Assembly: GCF_001422985.1 (NCBI RefSeq)
Contig: NZ_LMNL01000034.1
Location: forward strand, 704,111 to 768,110
Reading direction: 5' to 3'
Source of the DNA: Methylobacterium sp. Leaf117
GTDB taxonomy: Bacteria > Pseudomonadota > Alphaproteobacteria > Rhizobiales > Beijerinckiaceae
DNA length: 64,000 nt
Below are positions 18,059 through 26,767 of this stretch, in pieces. Position numbers and translations under genes: made by a program. Under the pieces are notes generated by a model, which ran no database searches, was not told where the DNA came from, and saw nothing but the letters and a program-made list of their open reading frames with translations. Each line of letters starts with the position of its first letter. Position 1 is the first letter of the stretch.

Positions 18059-19022
18059 CATCACGACGCCTGAGATCGACACGCCCGACGTCCATACGCC
18101 CGGCATCGACACCCTGGCCATCGTCGGACTCGGGCTGATCGGCTCCTCGATCGCCCGCGGCGCCCGGCATTACGGCCTGGCCCGGCGCATCGTCGCCATC
18201 GACCGCGATCCCGGCGTGCTGGAGCGGGTGCGGGCGCTCGCCCTCGCCGACGCGGTCGCGGACGACCTCGCGACCGGCGTGGCCGAGGCCGACCTCGTCA
18301 TCCTGTGCGTGCCGGTGGGCGCCGTCGGCGCGGTCGCCGAAATCATGGGACCCCACCTGAAGCCCGGCGCCATCGTGTCGGATGTGGGCTCGGTCAAGGC
18401 CTCGGTGGTCGCGGCCGTGGCGCCGCACCTGCCGGAGGGCGTCCATTTCGTGCCGGCGCATCCCGTGGCCGGCACTGAGTATTCCGGTCCCGATGCGGGG
18501 TTCTCGACCCTGTTCTCCGGGCGCTGGTGCATCCTCACGCCGGCCGAGGACACCGATCCGGCGGCGACCGCCCGGGTCCAGCGCTTCTGGGAGGGCCTGC
18601 GCGCCATCGTCGAGACGATGACGCCGGAGCATCACGACCTCGTCCTGGCGATCACCAGCCACGTGCCGCACCTCATCGCCTACAACATCGTCGGCACCGC
18701 CGCCGACCTGGAGGCGGTGACCCAGTCCGAGGTGATCAAGTTCTCGGCCGGCGGCTTCCGCGATTTCACCCGCATCGCCGCCTCCGACCCGACCATGTGG
18801 CGGGACGTGTTCCTGACCAACAAGGACGCGGTGCTGGAGATGCTGGGGCGCTTCAACGAGGATCTGGCAGCGCTGGCCCGTGCGATCCGCTGGGGCGATG
18901 GCGAGGCCCTGCACGACCTGTTCACCCGCACCCGCGCCATCCGCCGCGGCATCGTCGCCATGGGCCAGGAGACGGCGGAGGCCGATTTCGGCCGCGGTCG
19001 GCCGAACGACCCGGCGGCCTGA
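18051..19022 (+). CDS. tyrA: Prephenate/arogenate dehydrogenase (TyrA), GTG start
   Basis: NAD(P)-dependent cyclohexadienyl dehydrogenase for tyrosine synthesis; 323 residues. The Rossmann motif GLGLIGSS follows a 25-residue leader, and [11 protein letters not shown] with its histidine is the active-site region. The leader is made of four 15-bp repeats encoding TPEID-like pentapeptides, which is odd for this enzyme. GTG 18051 overlaps the hisC stop by eight bases; a start closer to the Rossmann fold cannot be excluded. It is the last gene of the run and is convergent with the DUF2125 gene. Confidence 0.92.
   Translation: MPDITTPEIDTPDVHTPGIDTLAIVGLGLIGSSIARGARHYGLARRIVAIDRDPGVLERVRALALADAVADDLATGVAEADLVILCVPVGAVGAVAEIMGPHLKPGAIVSDVGSVKASVVAAVAPHLPEGVHFVPAHPVAGTEYSGPDAGFSTLFSGRWCILTPAEDTDPAATARVQRFWEGLRAIVETMTPEHHDLVLAITSHVPHLIAYNIVGTAADLEAVTQSEVIKFSAGGFRDFTRIAASDPTMWRDVFLTNKDAVLEMLGRFNEDLAALARAIRWGDGEALHDLFTRTRAIRRGIVAMGQETAEADFGRGRPNDPAA
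18054..18113 (+). repeat. 15-bp tandem repeat at the tyrA 5' end (4 units)
   Basis: Four degenerate 15-bp units immediately after the GTG encode [15 protein letters not shown] and PGIDT, in frame and ahead of the conserved Rossmann fold. Confidence 0.8.
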
Positions 19023-19049
19023 AGCGCCGCCGGCCCGGAATCCGGCCTC

Positions 19050-20132
19050 TCAGTAAAGAGGCGCCAGCTGCACGCCGGGGATCGGGAACGGGCCGAGCGT
19101 CACCCGCCCGTCACCGAGCCGCAGGGGCGGCAGGGGCTTGAGGGCATCGTCGGCCGAAGCCGCCACACCCGCCTCGGCGCTGGGTGGCGTGCGCCGGCCC
19201 ATGAGCTGGCCCACGAGGCTGCCGATGAGCGCGCCCTTTTCCGCGCCGAAGCGTTGTCCCATGACCTGACCGACCAGGGCCTCGACGCCGGCCGCGCGCA
19301 GGTCGAGCTGGCCCTGCGGCCGGTGCTGCGCGTCGAGGTCGAGCCGTCCCTTGGCCTGGAGCCGGCGGTCGCCCTTGGCCAGCGACAGCAGAGCGAGGTC
19401 CAGGCTGCCGCCGGCCGCACGCCAATCCTCGAGTTCCCGGGCCACGGTGCCGGTACCGAGGGCGGTGGCGCGGTTGACGGTGGCGTCGAGGGCGAGATCG
19501 GCCGGATCGACGTTGCCGAGCGCCGCGTCGGCCAGGGGCAGGCGGATGCGGTTCACCCGCAGGCTGGTGTCGACGGCCCCCTCGGAGGCGAAGCGGCCCG
19601 GCGTCGGGCGGGCGTGGAATTCCAAGTGCCCGGTGTCGAAGTCGATCGGGTCCGCCCCGGCGCCGCGCACGGAGCCCTTGGCGTCGTTCGCCACCAGGGA
19701 CGCCCGCACGAAGCCATCCGAGGCGCCGTGGAAGCTGCCCTCCAGGGAGGTCCAGGTGGCATCCGCCGTCAGGTCGCCCTGTTCCACGTGGAACGGGCCG
19801 CCGACCTCGAGGATGCCCTGGCGCGGCTGGTAGACCTGCACCACGGCGGTGACCGGCCCCAGGGTGAAGCGGCTGTCGGAGCGATCGAAGGCCAGGGAGG
19901 AGCAGCGCAGCTCGATCCGGAACGGATAGCCCGTGATGCTGCGATCGGCGCAGGTCCAGTTCCGTCCGTCGGCGGCTTCCCGGGCGAGCCACGCGTCCAT
20001 CTCGGTCGTGGCCCGGTGGCGGATGTAGAACCAGCCGAGCGACCAGGCGGTCACCAGCACGGCGAGCAGGATGTAGGGGAGGAACAGCCCCTTGCGCGAG
20101 GGGGGGCGGGTCGGGGTCGGACTATGCGCCAT
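19050..20132 (-). CDS. DUF2125 domain-containing membrane-anchored protein
   Basis: A 360-residue protein of unknown function with one N-terminal transmembrane helix (residues about 14-36) and a long periplasmic part made mostly of beta-strand-like segments. WTCADRSITGYPFRIELRC, with two cysteines, is typical of DUF2125, a family found in Alphaproteobacteria. Its remote resemblance to AsmA-like envelope proteins is only suggestive. It is convergent with tyrA, an arrangement seen in related genomes. Confidence 0.8.
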   Translation of the reverse strand: MAHSPTPTRPPSRKGLFLPYILLAVLVTAWSLGWFYIRHRATTEMDAWLAREAADGRNWTCADRSITGYPFRIELRCSSLAFDRSDSRFTLGPVTAVVQVYQPRQGILEVGGPFHVEQGDLTADATWTSLEGSFHGASDGFVRASLVANDAKGSVRGAGADPIDFDTGHLEFHARPTPGRFASEGAVDTSLRVNRIRLPLADAALGNVDPADLALDATVNRATALGTGTVARELEDWRAAGGSLDLALLSLAKGDRRLQAKGRLDLDAQHRPQGQLDLRAAGVEALVGQVMGQRFGAEKGALIGSLVGQLMGRRTPPSAEAGVAASADDALKPLPPLRLGDGRVTLGPFPIPGVQLAPLY

Positions 20133-20322
20133 CGCGTCTGGGTATCCTGCGCTCGCTTCACGGGATCGCGGCTCTCAGGAAGGCCGCCCGGATGCAAGGC
20201 TTGGCAGGGTTTCGGCGGCGAAAGCATGGCGGGGCCCTCATCCCGGCCCATCGGGTCTCGGCCGTCCCGCGTCGTGCGGGCCGGGCAGGCCACCCGTTTC
20301 CGGGCGACGGGCGACGCCGCGA

Positions 20323-20769
20323 TCAGTTCGCGGCGTCGGCCCTCTGGTCGCTGCCGAGGTCGGCCACGATGGCCTCGCGCTCGGCCTCGTCCTCGGCGAG
20401 CCGATGGACATGCATCTCGGTGGCGCCCCTGTGGCGTGCCCGCGCGATCCAGTTGCGGTGCAGGCGCTCGCGCGGGCTCTGGCCGGCGGAGGCCACCGAG
20501 ATCAGTTCGCCGACCCCGGACGCGTCGCGGCGCACGGCCATCACCACGGCCTCGCCCATGTCGTCGAGTTCCGGCTCCGCCAGTTCGTGGATGCCGACCA
20601 CGTAGCGCCGACCGGACCGGCCGCGCCACGCGCTCAGCACCAGGGCAGGTGTCCCCCGCAGGCCGGCTGTCGTCCTCAGGCGTTCCTCGCGCACTTCCTG
20701 CCTCCGGGCTCGATCGTCCTTCAGGTCGCGAAGTGCGGCCGACCAGGACAGGGCTCTCTTGTTCGCCAT
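20323..20769 (-). CDS. Conserved hypothetical charged protein
   Basis: Not recognised. The 148-residue soluble protein has a basic, arginine-rich N-terminal third (LKDDRARRQEVREERLRT), a middle segment RRYVVGIHELAEPELDDMGEAVVMAVRRDASG, and an acidic C-terminus. I chose ATG 20769 over the GTG three codons upstream because GTGGAAC can serve as its ribosome site. The upstream region is unusually AT-rich for this genome and carries a perfect DnaA box. Codon use is normal for the window. Confidence 0.6.
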   Translation of the reverse strand: MANKRALSWSAALRDLKDDRARRQEVREERLRTTAGLRGTPALVLSAWRGRSGRRYVVGIHELAEPELDDMGEAVVMAVRRDASGVGELISVASAGQSPRERLHRNWIARARHRGATEMHVHRLAEDEAEREAIVADLGSDQRADAAN

Positions 20770-20847
20770 TTGTTCCACATTAATCTTAACGTTTCGTTGG
20801 CGTCAAGCACGACGCCTCGACCTCCAATGAGATGGGGATGAGTGGAG

Positions 20848-20856
20848 TTATCCACA
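20848..20856 (+). promoter_or_regulatory. Perfect DnaA box
   Basis: TTATCCACA matches the DnaA 9-mer consensus exactly. It lies 79 bp upstream of the start of the 148-residue gene, in the 112-bp gap next to plsC. A weaker box-like sequence (CCATACACA) follows within 10 bp. Confidence 0.45.
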
Positions 20857-20881
20857 AGCCATACACAGGCCGGAGACGTCC

Positions 20882-21691
20882 TCAGGCGACGGGCGAACCC
20901 GTCCGGTCCACCCGTGTCCGAAGGTCGGGCTCGGATCCCGGACCAGCACCCGGAACGGGATGGCCGCCGGCCGCGAGTTCGGCCCGTCCGGCGGCTTCCA
21001 GCGCGTCCGAGGCCGATTCGATTCGGTCCTGCACCAGTTCGAGGAAGCGGGGCCGATCCAGGCCGGGCGGGATCGGGGCCAGGAACTCGATCACCGACGT
21101 TCCGGGGCGCCGCACCAGCCGCTGGCGGGGCCAGTGCAGGCCCGTGTTGAGGGCGACCGGCAGGCACGGCACCCCGAGGGCCGCATACAGATGGGTGATG
21201 CCGAGCTTGTAGGCAGGGGGGGCTCCGGGCGCGCGGCGCGTGCCTTCCGGGAAGATGATGAGCTGGCGGCCCGCCCGGATCGCGGCGGCGGCGGCCTCGT
21301 TCATCGTCGCCATGGCGCGGGCGCCCTTGCTGCGGTCGATGGCGACCATGCCGGCACGGGACAGGTACCAGCCGATCAGCGGAATCCAGAGCAGCTCGCG
21401 CTTGAGGATGTAGGCGAAATCCGGGAAGGCGGTGACCAGCGCCAGGGTCTCCAGGGCCGATTGATGCTTGGCCGCCACCAGGAGGGGACCGGGCGGGATG
21501 TTCTCGACGCCGCGGAACTCCACCCGGACGCCGCCGAGCACGCGCAGCAGCCACAGGGTGACGCGGCCCCAGACCTGCGCCAGCCGGATCACCGCCCGAC
21601 GGGAGACGAGGGTCGGCAGGCCGGCGATCGCGATGATCGTGGTGGCGACGTAGAAGGCGAGGTTGAACGCGAGCGAACGAACGAGAAGCAT
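20882..21691 (-). CDS. plsC: 1-acyl-sn-glycerol-3-phosphate acyltransferase
   Basis: Membrane-associated enzyme that acylates lysophosphatidic acid in phospholipid synthesis; 269 residues. An N-terminal hydrophobic helix is followed by block I KHQSALET near 75, where the usual HX4D acid is Glu, block III FPEGTR near 146, and VPCLPVALNTG as block IV. In alphaproteobacterial PlsC the KHQS-x-(W/L)-ET form is common, so the Glu is probably functional. The C-terminal 60 residues are low-complexity. It starts divergently close to ggt's downstream end. Confidence 0.9.
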   Translation of the reverse strand: MLLVRSLAFNLAFYVATTIIAIAGLPTLVSRRAVIRLAQVWGRVTLWLLRVLGGVRVEFRGVENIPPGPLLVAAKHQSALETLALVTAFPDFAYILKRELLWIPLIGWYLSRAGMVAIDRSKGARAMATMNEAAAAAIRAGRQLIIFPEGTRRAPGAPPAYKLGITHLYAALGVPCLPVALNTGLHWPRQRLVRRPGTSVIEFLAPIPPGLDRPRFLELVQDRIESASDALEAAGRAELAAGGHPVPGAGPGSEPDLRTRVDRTGSPVA

Positions 21692-21800
21692 CGGGAACCC
21701 GGATGAGACACCCCGGAACGGGGCGCGGCCCGACTCTCCTGTAGCGCGCAGTGCGGCCGCAGGCCAACCGAGGCTGGGTGGTCCCAGGTCGCCCCGGTGC

Positions 21801-23582
21801 TCAGTAGCCGTCGGCCAGGGTGCCGCGCTGGCGTGGATCGGCGGCGCCGGCGAGGAGGCCGTCGGCGGCCTGGATCGAATTGGCCGAGCCGGAGGTGGCC
21901 CCGACCTTGATCCGGTGTCCGCGCGCCCGCAGGAGCGCCAGGGTGTCGGGCGACAGGCCCTCCTCGGCCATCAGCACGTCCGGCTGCCACTGGTGGTGGA
22001 TGCGCGGGGCGGCGACCGCCTCGGCGAGGTTCATGCGGAAGTCGAGGACGTTGACGATGACCTGCAGCACCGTCGAGATGATGCGGCTGCCGCCGGGACT
22101 GCCGGTCACCAGCACGAGGCGGCCGTCCCGGAACACGAAGGCGGGGGTCATGGAGGAGAGCGGCCGGGCGCCGGGCGCCACCGCGTTGGCGACGCTGCCG
22201 ACGAGGCCGTAGGCGTTGCGGGCGCCGGGCTTGGCTGAAAAGTCGTCCATCTCGTTGTTCAGGAGCACGCCGGTGCCCTCGGCCACCAGGCCGATCCCGT
22301 AGGAGAAGTTCAGCGTGGTGGTGTTCGAAACCGCGTTGCCGGCTCCGTCCACCACCGAGAAATGGGTGGTCTGGTCGGATTCGTAGGGCAGGGGATCGCC
22401 GGCCTTCACCGCGTCGGCGGGCCGGGCCCGGGCCGGGTCAATGCCGGCCCGCAGGCCCGCCGCATAGGGCTTGGCGATCAGCCCCTCCACCGGGACCTGG
22501 GTGCGGGCCGGATCGCCGAGCCAGGTGGCGCGGTCGGCATAGGCCGGCTTCATCGCCTCGGCCAGGACGTGGAGGGCGTCGGCGCTGCCCGCGCCCATGC
22601 GGGCGAGGTCGAAGCCCTCCAGCACGTTGAGGATTTCGATCAGGTGTATGCCGCCCGAGCTCGGCGGCGGCATCGACGCGATGGCGTAGCCCCGGTAGGT
22701 GCCGCGCACCGGCTCCCGGAGGACGGGGCGATAGGCGGCGAGGTCCTCGGCCGTCATCACGCCGCCGGCCGCCTGCACGGAGGCGGCGATGCGGGCGGCG
22801 ATGGGGCCGGTGTGGAACGCGTCCGGGCCGGAAGCCGCGATGGCCGCGAGGGTGTCGGCGAGATCGGTCTGGACCAGACGGTCGCCGCGCTGGAGGGGTT
22901 TGTCGCCGGCAAAGAAGATTTTTCGCGAGGACGGCCAGCGGCCGAGCAGCCCGGCGGCGCGGGGCAGCGAATCGGCGAGACCCGACTCCACCGGAATGCC
23001 CTCGCGGGCGAGTTTCTCCGCCGGGGCGATCAGCGCGGCCAGGGTGAAGCGGCCCGAACCGTAGAGACGATGCGCCTCAGCCAAGCCCCGCACGGTGCCG
23101 GGCACGCCCACCGCCTTGCCGGTGCGGGTGGAGGCGGCGCGGTCGGGCTCGCCCCCGGCATCGAGGAACATGTCCGAGCGGGCCGCGGCCGGAGCGGTCT
23201 CGCGATAATCGAGGGCGATGGTCTCGTCGCCCTCCGCCCGGTGAATCATCATGAAGCCGCCGCCGCCGAGATTGCCGGCGCGCGGCAGGGTGACGGCGAG
23301 GGCGAAGCCCACCGCCACGGCGGCGTCGACGGCATTGCCGCCGGCCTTCAGGATCTCGACGCCGACGCGGGTGGCCCGCGCCTCCTGCGACGCGACCATG
23401 CCGTGGGCGCCCAGCACCGGCAACAGGCGGGCGTCGTCGGACTGGATCGGCGGCGGCTCGGGTGCGGCCTGCGCGGCGCCGGACTCCCCAACGGTCCCCT
23501 GCGCCAAACCCTGTTGCACCGCGCCAGGCCCCGAAGCGGCGAGGACCAGGGCGAGGCCGAGGCGCGAAGGGGTGAGCCGCAT
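21801..23582 (-). CDS. ggt: Gamma-glutamyltransferase
   Basis: Periplasmic N-terminal-nucleophile hydrolase that cleaves glutathione; made as a precursor of 593 residues that self-processes. A signal peptide is at the start, the catalytic threonine is about residue 421 (NAVSNTTTLNFSYG), and GSPGGSRIISTVLQ is the small-subunit glycine loop. SSGGIHLIEIL belongs to the large subunit. ATG 23582 follows the upstream TGA with one base between; an in-frame TTG three codons earlier is possible. It sits in an rlmN-membrane protein-ggt run on the minus strand. Confidence 0.93.
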   Translation of the reverse strand: MRLTPSRLGLALVLAASGPGAVQQGLAQGTVGESGAAQAAPEPPPIQSDDARLLPVLGAHGMVASQEARATRVGVEILKAGGNAVDAAVAVGFALAVTLPRAGNLGGGGFMMIHRAEGDETIALDYRETAPAAARSDMFLDAGGEPDRAASTRTGKAVGVPGTVRGLAEAHRLYGSGRFTLAALIAPAEKLAREGIPVESGLADSLPRAAGLLGRWPSSRKIFFAGDKPLQRGDRLVQTDLADTLAAIAASGPDAFHTGPIAARIAASVQAAGGVMTAEDLAAYRPVLREPVRGTYRGYAIASMPPPSSGGIHLIEILNVLEGFDLARMGAGSADALHVLAEAMKPAYADRATWLGDPARTQVPVEGLIAKPYAAGLRAGIDPARARPADAVKAGDPLPYESDQTTHFSVVDGAGNAVSNTTTLNFSYGIGLVAEGTGVLLNNEMDDFSAKPGARNAYGLVGSVANAVAPGARPLSSMTPAFVFRDGRLVLVTGSPGGSRIISTVLQVIVNVLDFRMNLAEAVAAPRIHHQWQPDVLMAEEGLSPDTLALLRARGHRIKVGATSGSANSIQAADGLLAGAADPRQRGTLADGY

Positions 23583-23583
23583 G

Positions 23584-24114
23584 TCAGGCAAGTCCGTTGT
23601 CGCGGTCGGAAGGGGCGCCGGAAAGGACGCCGGAAGGGACGCCGGAATGCCGGCCGGCGATCAGCCAGTACACGAGGCCGGAGGCGGCGCCGGTGAGGAA
23701 CAGCACGGCGGTGATGCGGCCCTCCAGGGCCAGCGCCTCGGAGCCCGTCCCCGGCCGCGACAGGCCGCGGGCCAGCCAGGGCAGGCAGGCGGTGAGGAGG
23801 CCGGTGCCGGCGCCGTACCAGGTGGCGGCGCGCCAGTGGAGGACGGTGCCGAGGATCGCCACCAGCACGGGCGGCACCACGAGGAGCACGAACAGCGCGC
23901 GGGCGATGGCGGCCAACGCGAACAGCAGGGTCTCGGGGCCGATGCCCGAGGCGAGGTCGGTCAGGCCCGCGAAGAGGCCGACGAGGCCGAGGCGCGACAG
24001 GGCCGCGCTGGTCTCCGGGTCGAGCATCGCTCCGAGGGCCAGGATGGCGGCCCCGCACGGGATCGCCAGCACCAGCGCCAAAGCGGCGACGAAGAGCTGC
24101 CCGAGGAGACGCAC
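23584..24114 (-). CDS. Hypothetical four-helix membrane protein
   Basis: Not recognised. The 176 residues contain about four hydrophobic helices (LFVAALALVLAIPCGAAIL, then TLLFALAAIARALFVLLVV and two more). The C-terminal tail HSGVPSGVLSGAPSDRD comes from a 12-bp tandem repeat. It begins three bases after the rlmN stop and ends one base before ggt, so the three genes are probably translated from one transcript. Confidence 0.7.
   Translation of the reverse strand: MRLLGQLFVAALALVLAIPCGAAILALGAMLDPETSAALSRLGLVGLFAGLTDLASGIGPETLLFALAAIARALFVLLVVPPVLVAILGTVLHWRAATWYGAGTGLLTACLPWLARGLSRPGTGSEALALEGRITAVLFLTGAASGLVYWLIAGRHSGVPSGVLSGAPSDRDNGLA
23614..23649 (-). repeat. 12-bp tandem repeat (3 units) in the 3' end of a membrane protein gene
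   Basis: Three near-identical 12-bp units (GACGCCGGAARG type on the plus strand) lie in the coding 3' end and keep the frame. Confidence 0.75.
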
Positions 24115-24117
24115 CCG

Positions 24118-25407
24118 TCAGTCGTCGTCGCCGTCGTCGGCTCCCGCATAGACGCCCTCGGCGCCGATGCCATCCTCCAGCATCATGCGGGCGCGGGCCC
24201 GCAGCTTCTCGGTCTCGCTCTTGAGCTGCCCGCAGGCGGCGAGGATGTCCCGGCCGCGCGGCGTGCGGACCGGCGACGCGTAGCCGGCTTCGTAGACGAT
24301 CTCGGAGAAGCGCTCGATGCGCTCCCAGTCCGAGCATTCGTAGATGCTGCCCGGCCAGGGATTGAACGGAATCAGGTTGATCTTGGCCGGGATGCCCTTG
24401 AGCAGGCGCACCAGCTCGCGCGCATCCGCGTCGGTGTCGTTGATGCCCTTCAGCATCACGTATTCGAAGGTGATGCGGCGGGCGTTGTTCAGGCCCGGAT
24501 ACGACCGGCAGGCGGCCAGCAGCTCGGCCAGGGGATATTTCCGGTTCAGCGGCACCAGGGTGTCGCGCAGGTCGTCGCGCACCGCGTGGAGCGAGATCGC
24601 CAGCATGGCATGGGCCTCGTCGCCGAGGCGCTGCATCTGCGGCACGACGCCGGAGGTCGAAACGGTGATGCGCCGGCGCGAGAGCCCGAGGCCCTCCTGG
24701 TCGGCCATGACGCCGACGGCATCGACGACGTTGTCGAGATTGTACAGGGGCTCGCCCATGCCCATGAAGACGATGTTGGTGACCTTGCGCCGGGTCTCGT
24801 CCTCGCCGGGGGCGGTGGGGTTCTGCCCGGCCCAGTCGTTGAGATGGTCGCGGGCCACGACGAGTTGCGCCGTGATCTCGGCCGCCGTCAGGTTGCGCAC
24901 GAGGCGCTGGGTGCCGGTGTGGCAGAACGAGCAGGTGAGCGTGCAGCCGACCTGGCTCGAGACGCAGAGGGTGCCGCGCCCGCGCCCCGGGATGTAGACG
25001 CACTCGATCTCGGCGCCGCGATTGTGGTCGTGCTTGCCGGTGGGCGCCATCCGCATCAGCCACTTGCGGGTGCCGTCGCGCGACACCTGCTCGGTGATCA
25101 CCTCCGGCCGGTCGAGGGTGTAGGCCTCGGCGAGCTGAGCCTTCAGGCCCTTGCCGACATTGGTCATGTCGTCGAAGGCCTTGGCGCCGCGCACGTTGAG
25201 CCAGTGCCAGATCTGGCCCGAGCGCATGCGCTGCTCGCGTTCGGAGACGCCGATGGCCCCGAGCCGGGCCTTCAGCTGCTCGCGGGTGAGCCCCACGAGG
25301 GAAGCCCGCCCGAGCGGGGCCGCCTGCGGCTCGAACTCGGGCAGCTTCTCGATTGCGGAAACGGCGCTCGCGTCGCGCCGGGCGGTGTCGAACGACGCCG
25401 TCGCCAT
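24118..25407 (-). CDS. rlmN: Dual-specificity 23S rRNA/tRNA methyltransferase RlmN
   Basis: Radical-SAM enzyme that methylates C2 of A2503 in 23S rRNA and A37 in some tRNAs; 429 residues. The cluster cysteines are in CTLTCSFC near 155-162, the conserved acceptor cysteine is in YECSDWE near 356, and MGMGEPLYN and [11 protein letters not shown] are family motifs. The N-terminal 35 residues are an extension common in Alphaproteobacteria. It is the first gene of a tight run with a membrane protein and ggt, although no functional link is apparent. Confidence 0.95.
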   Translation of the reverse strand: MATASFDTARRDASAVSAIEKLPEFEPQAAPLGRASLVGLTREQLKARLGAIGVSEREQRMRSGQIWHWLNVRGAKAFDDMTNVGKGLKAQLAEAYTLDRPEVITEQVSRDGTRKWLMRMAPTGKHDHNRGAEIECVYIPGRGRGTLCVSSQVGCTLTCSFCHTGTQRLVRNLTAAEITAQLVVARDHLNDWAGQNPTAPGEDETRRKVTNIVFMGMGEPLYNLDNVVDAVGVMADQEGLGLSRRRITVSTSGVVPQMQRLGDEAHAMLAISLHAVRDDLRDTLVPLNRKYPLAELLAACRSYPGLNNARRITFEYVMLKGINDTDADARELVRLLKGIPAKINLIPFNPWPGSIYECSDWERIERFSEIVYEAGYASPVRTPRGRDILAACGQLKSETEKLRARARMMLEDGIGAEGVYAGADDGDDD

Positions 25408-25554
25408 GATGGACTGAACCTTCGGACTTGGAATGGGTCCGATATAGGCGATTCAGGGCCGAAACGCGAATGCGGGTGAGGTCTGTGCCGGGATCATAAC
25501 CGGCGACCCCGCCTCCGTGCCCCATCAACCGACGTCTATGAACCGGCAAACAAT

Positions 25555-25965
25555 CTATTGCGCCGGCTTGGTTTCCGGTGCCGCTGCCGGAGGCGCTTCG
25601 GCCGAGGCCGGCAGCAGAACGTTCTTGGTGATGGTGCCCTCGGGGCCGTACTCGCCGGCCACGGCGAGGCAGGCTTTCTCGCGGTTGAGCTGCATCTGGT
25701 TCGACATCAATGCGAAGATGGTCTGGACCCGTCCGCCGAAGGGTCCGCGCGGACCGACATCGGCCGCGCGTACGTTCTGCTTCTCCAGCAGCGCATCGAA
25801 CTCCTCGGTGCCGATGCGATAGCCGCAGACGTTGGACGCGGCGAAGATGTAGGCGGCGAATTCCAGCGCCCGCGGCGACGGCGCGTTGCGGATCTGGGCC
25901 TGGGCGGAGGCCGGCAGCAAGAGGTACGCGGCGAGGCCGGCGGCCGACAGGGAACGGACGAACAT
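25555..25965 (-). CDS. Small periplasmic protein of unknown function
   Basis: Not recognised. The 136-residue protein has a signal peptide (AGLAAYLLLPASAQA) and a mature part with two cysteines (NVCGYRIG and EKACLAVAG), probably one disulfide, and a Pro/Ala-rich tail. The start at 25965 has GAGGAAA nine bases upstream, better than the upstream in-frame ATG at 26106, which overlaps ung. A sequence TTAA-N7-TTAG lies 26-41 bp upstream, close to a CtrA box. Confidence 0.7.
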   Translation of the reverse strand: MFVRSLSAAGLAAYLLLPASAQAQIRNAPSPRALEFAAYIFAASNVCGYRIGTEEFDALLEKQNVRAADVGPRGPFGGRVQTIFALMSNQMQLNREKACLAVAGEYGPEGTITKNVLLPASAEAPPAAAPETKPAQ

Positions 25966-26053
25966 GGGCGGGTTTCCTCGATCGCGGATTCTTAAGCTCC
26001 GCTTAGAGGCGTGAGATAGATCGCGCCGGCCCGTCGTCAAACCGCACGGCGGT

Positions 26054-26767
26054 TCAGGGGAGCCGCCAGTCGATCGGCGCGAGGCCGCGCGCCTCGAGCC
26101 AGGCATTGGCGGCGTCGAAGGGCCGGGACCCCGGAAAATCCCGCGCCCGGTTGAGCGGGGAGGGATGGCCCGACGCGATGACGCCGTGGCGCTCCCCGTC
26201 GATCAGCGCGGCCCGGGCGCGGGCCTGTGCGCCCCAGAGCAGGAACACGGCGGGCTGCGGGCGGGCGGAGATCGCCGCCACCGCCTGATCGGTGAGGGCG
26301 GACCAGCCGTAGCGCAGGTGGGCGCCGGCCTTGCCGGCCTCCACCGTCAGCGCGGCGTTGAGGAGGAGCACGCCTTGCCGGGCCCAGGGCGTCAGGTCTC
26401 CGCTCCGGGACCGGCTCGACTCCGTGGACGGTCCGGTGCCCGGCGGCAATTCGGCCAGGATCACCTTGAGCGAGGCGGGCAGCCGGCGGGGACCCACATA
26501 CGAGAAGGCGAGGCCGTTGGCGTCGCCGGGGGTCGGATAGGGGTCCTGGCCCAGGATGACCGCCTTGACCCGATCCAGGGGCGTCAGCGCGAGGGCGTTG
26601 AAGATGGCGGCCGGGGCCGGCAGCACGGTGGCGCCCGCCTTGATGCGGGCATCGACCCGGGCGGAGACCGCCTCGGCGGAGCCGTCCGCGAAGAACGGCA
26701 GGGCGAGCCAGGGCGAACCGGAGCTTCGGAACCGGGCGAGGGCGTCGGCGACGGGGGTGTCGGGCAT
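26054..26767 (-). CDS. ung: Uracil-DNA glycosylase (UDG family 1) with variant active-site loop
   Basis: Removes uracil from DNA; 237 residues. The water-activating Asp lies in GQDPY near residue 73 and the catalytic His in SGHPSPLN near 200. The loop after GQDPY reads PTPGDANGLAFSY instead of the usual HGPGQAHGLCFS, so the HG pair is replaced by PT. This variant may be clade-normal, as the essential Asp and His remain. Its ATG overlaps the stop of the upstream 5'-nucleotidase gene by one base (TGATG). Confidence 0.88.
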   Translation of the reverse strand: MPDTPVADALARFRSSGSPWLALPFFADGSAEAVSARVDARIKAGATVLPAPAAIFNALALTPLDRVKAVILGQDPYPTPGDANGLAFSYVGPRRLPASLKVILAELPPGTGPSTESSRSRSGDLTPWARQGVLLLNAALTVEAGKAGAHLRYGWSALTDQAVAAISARPQPAVFLLWGAQARARAALIDGERHGVIASGHPSPLNRARDFPGSRPFDAANAWLEARGLAPIDWRLP

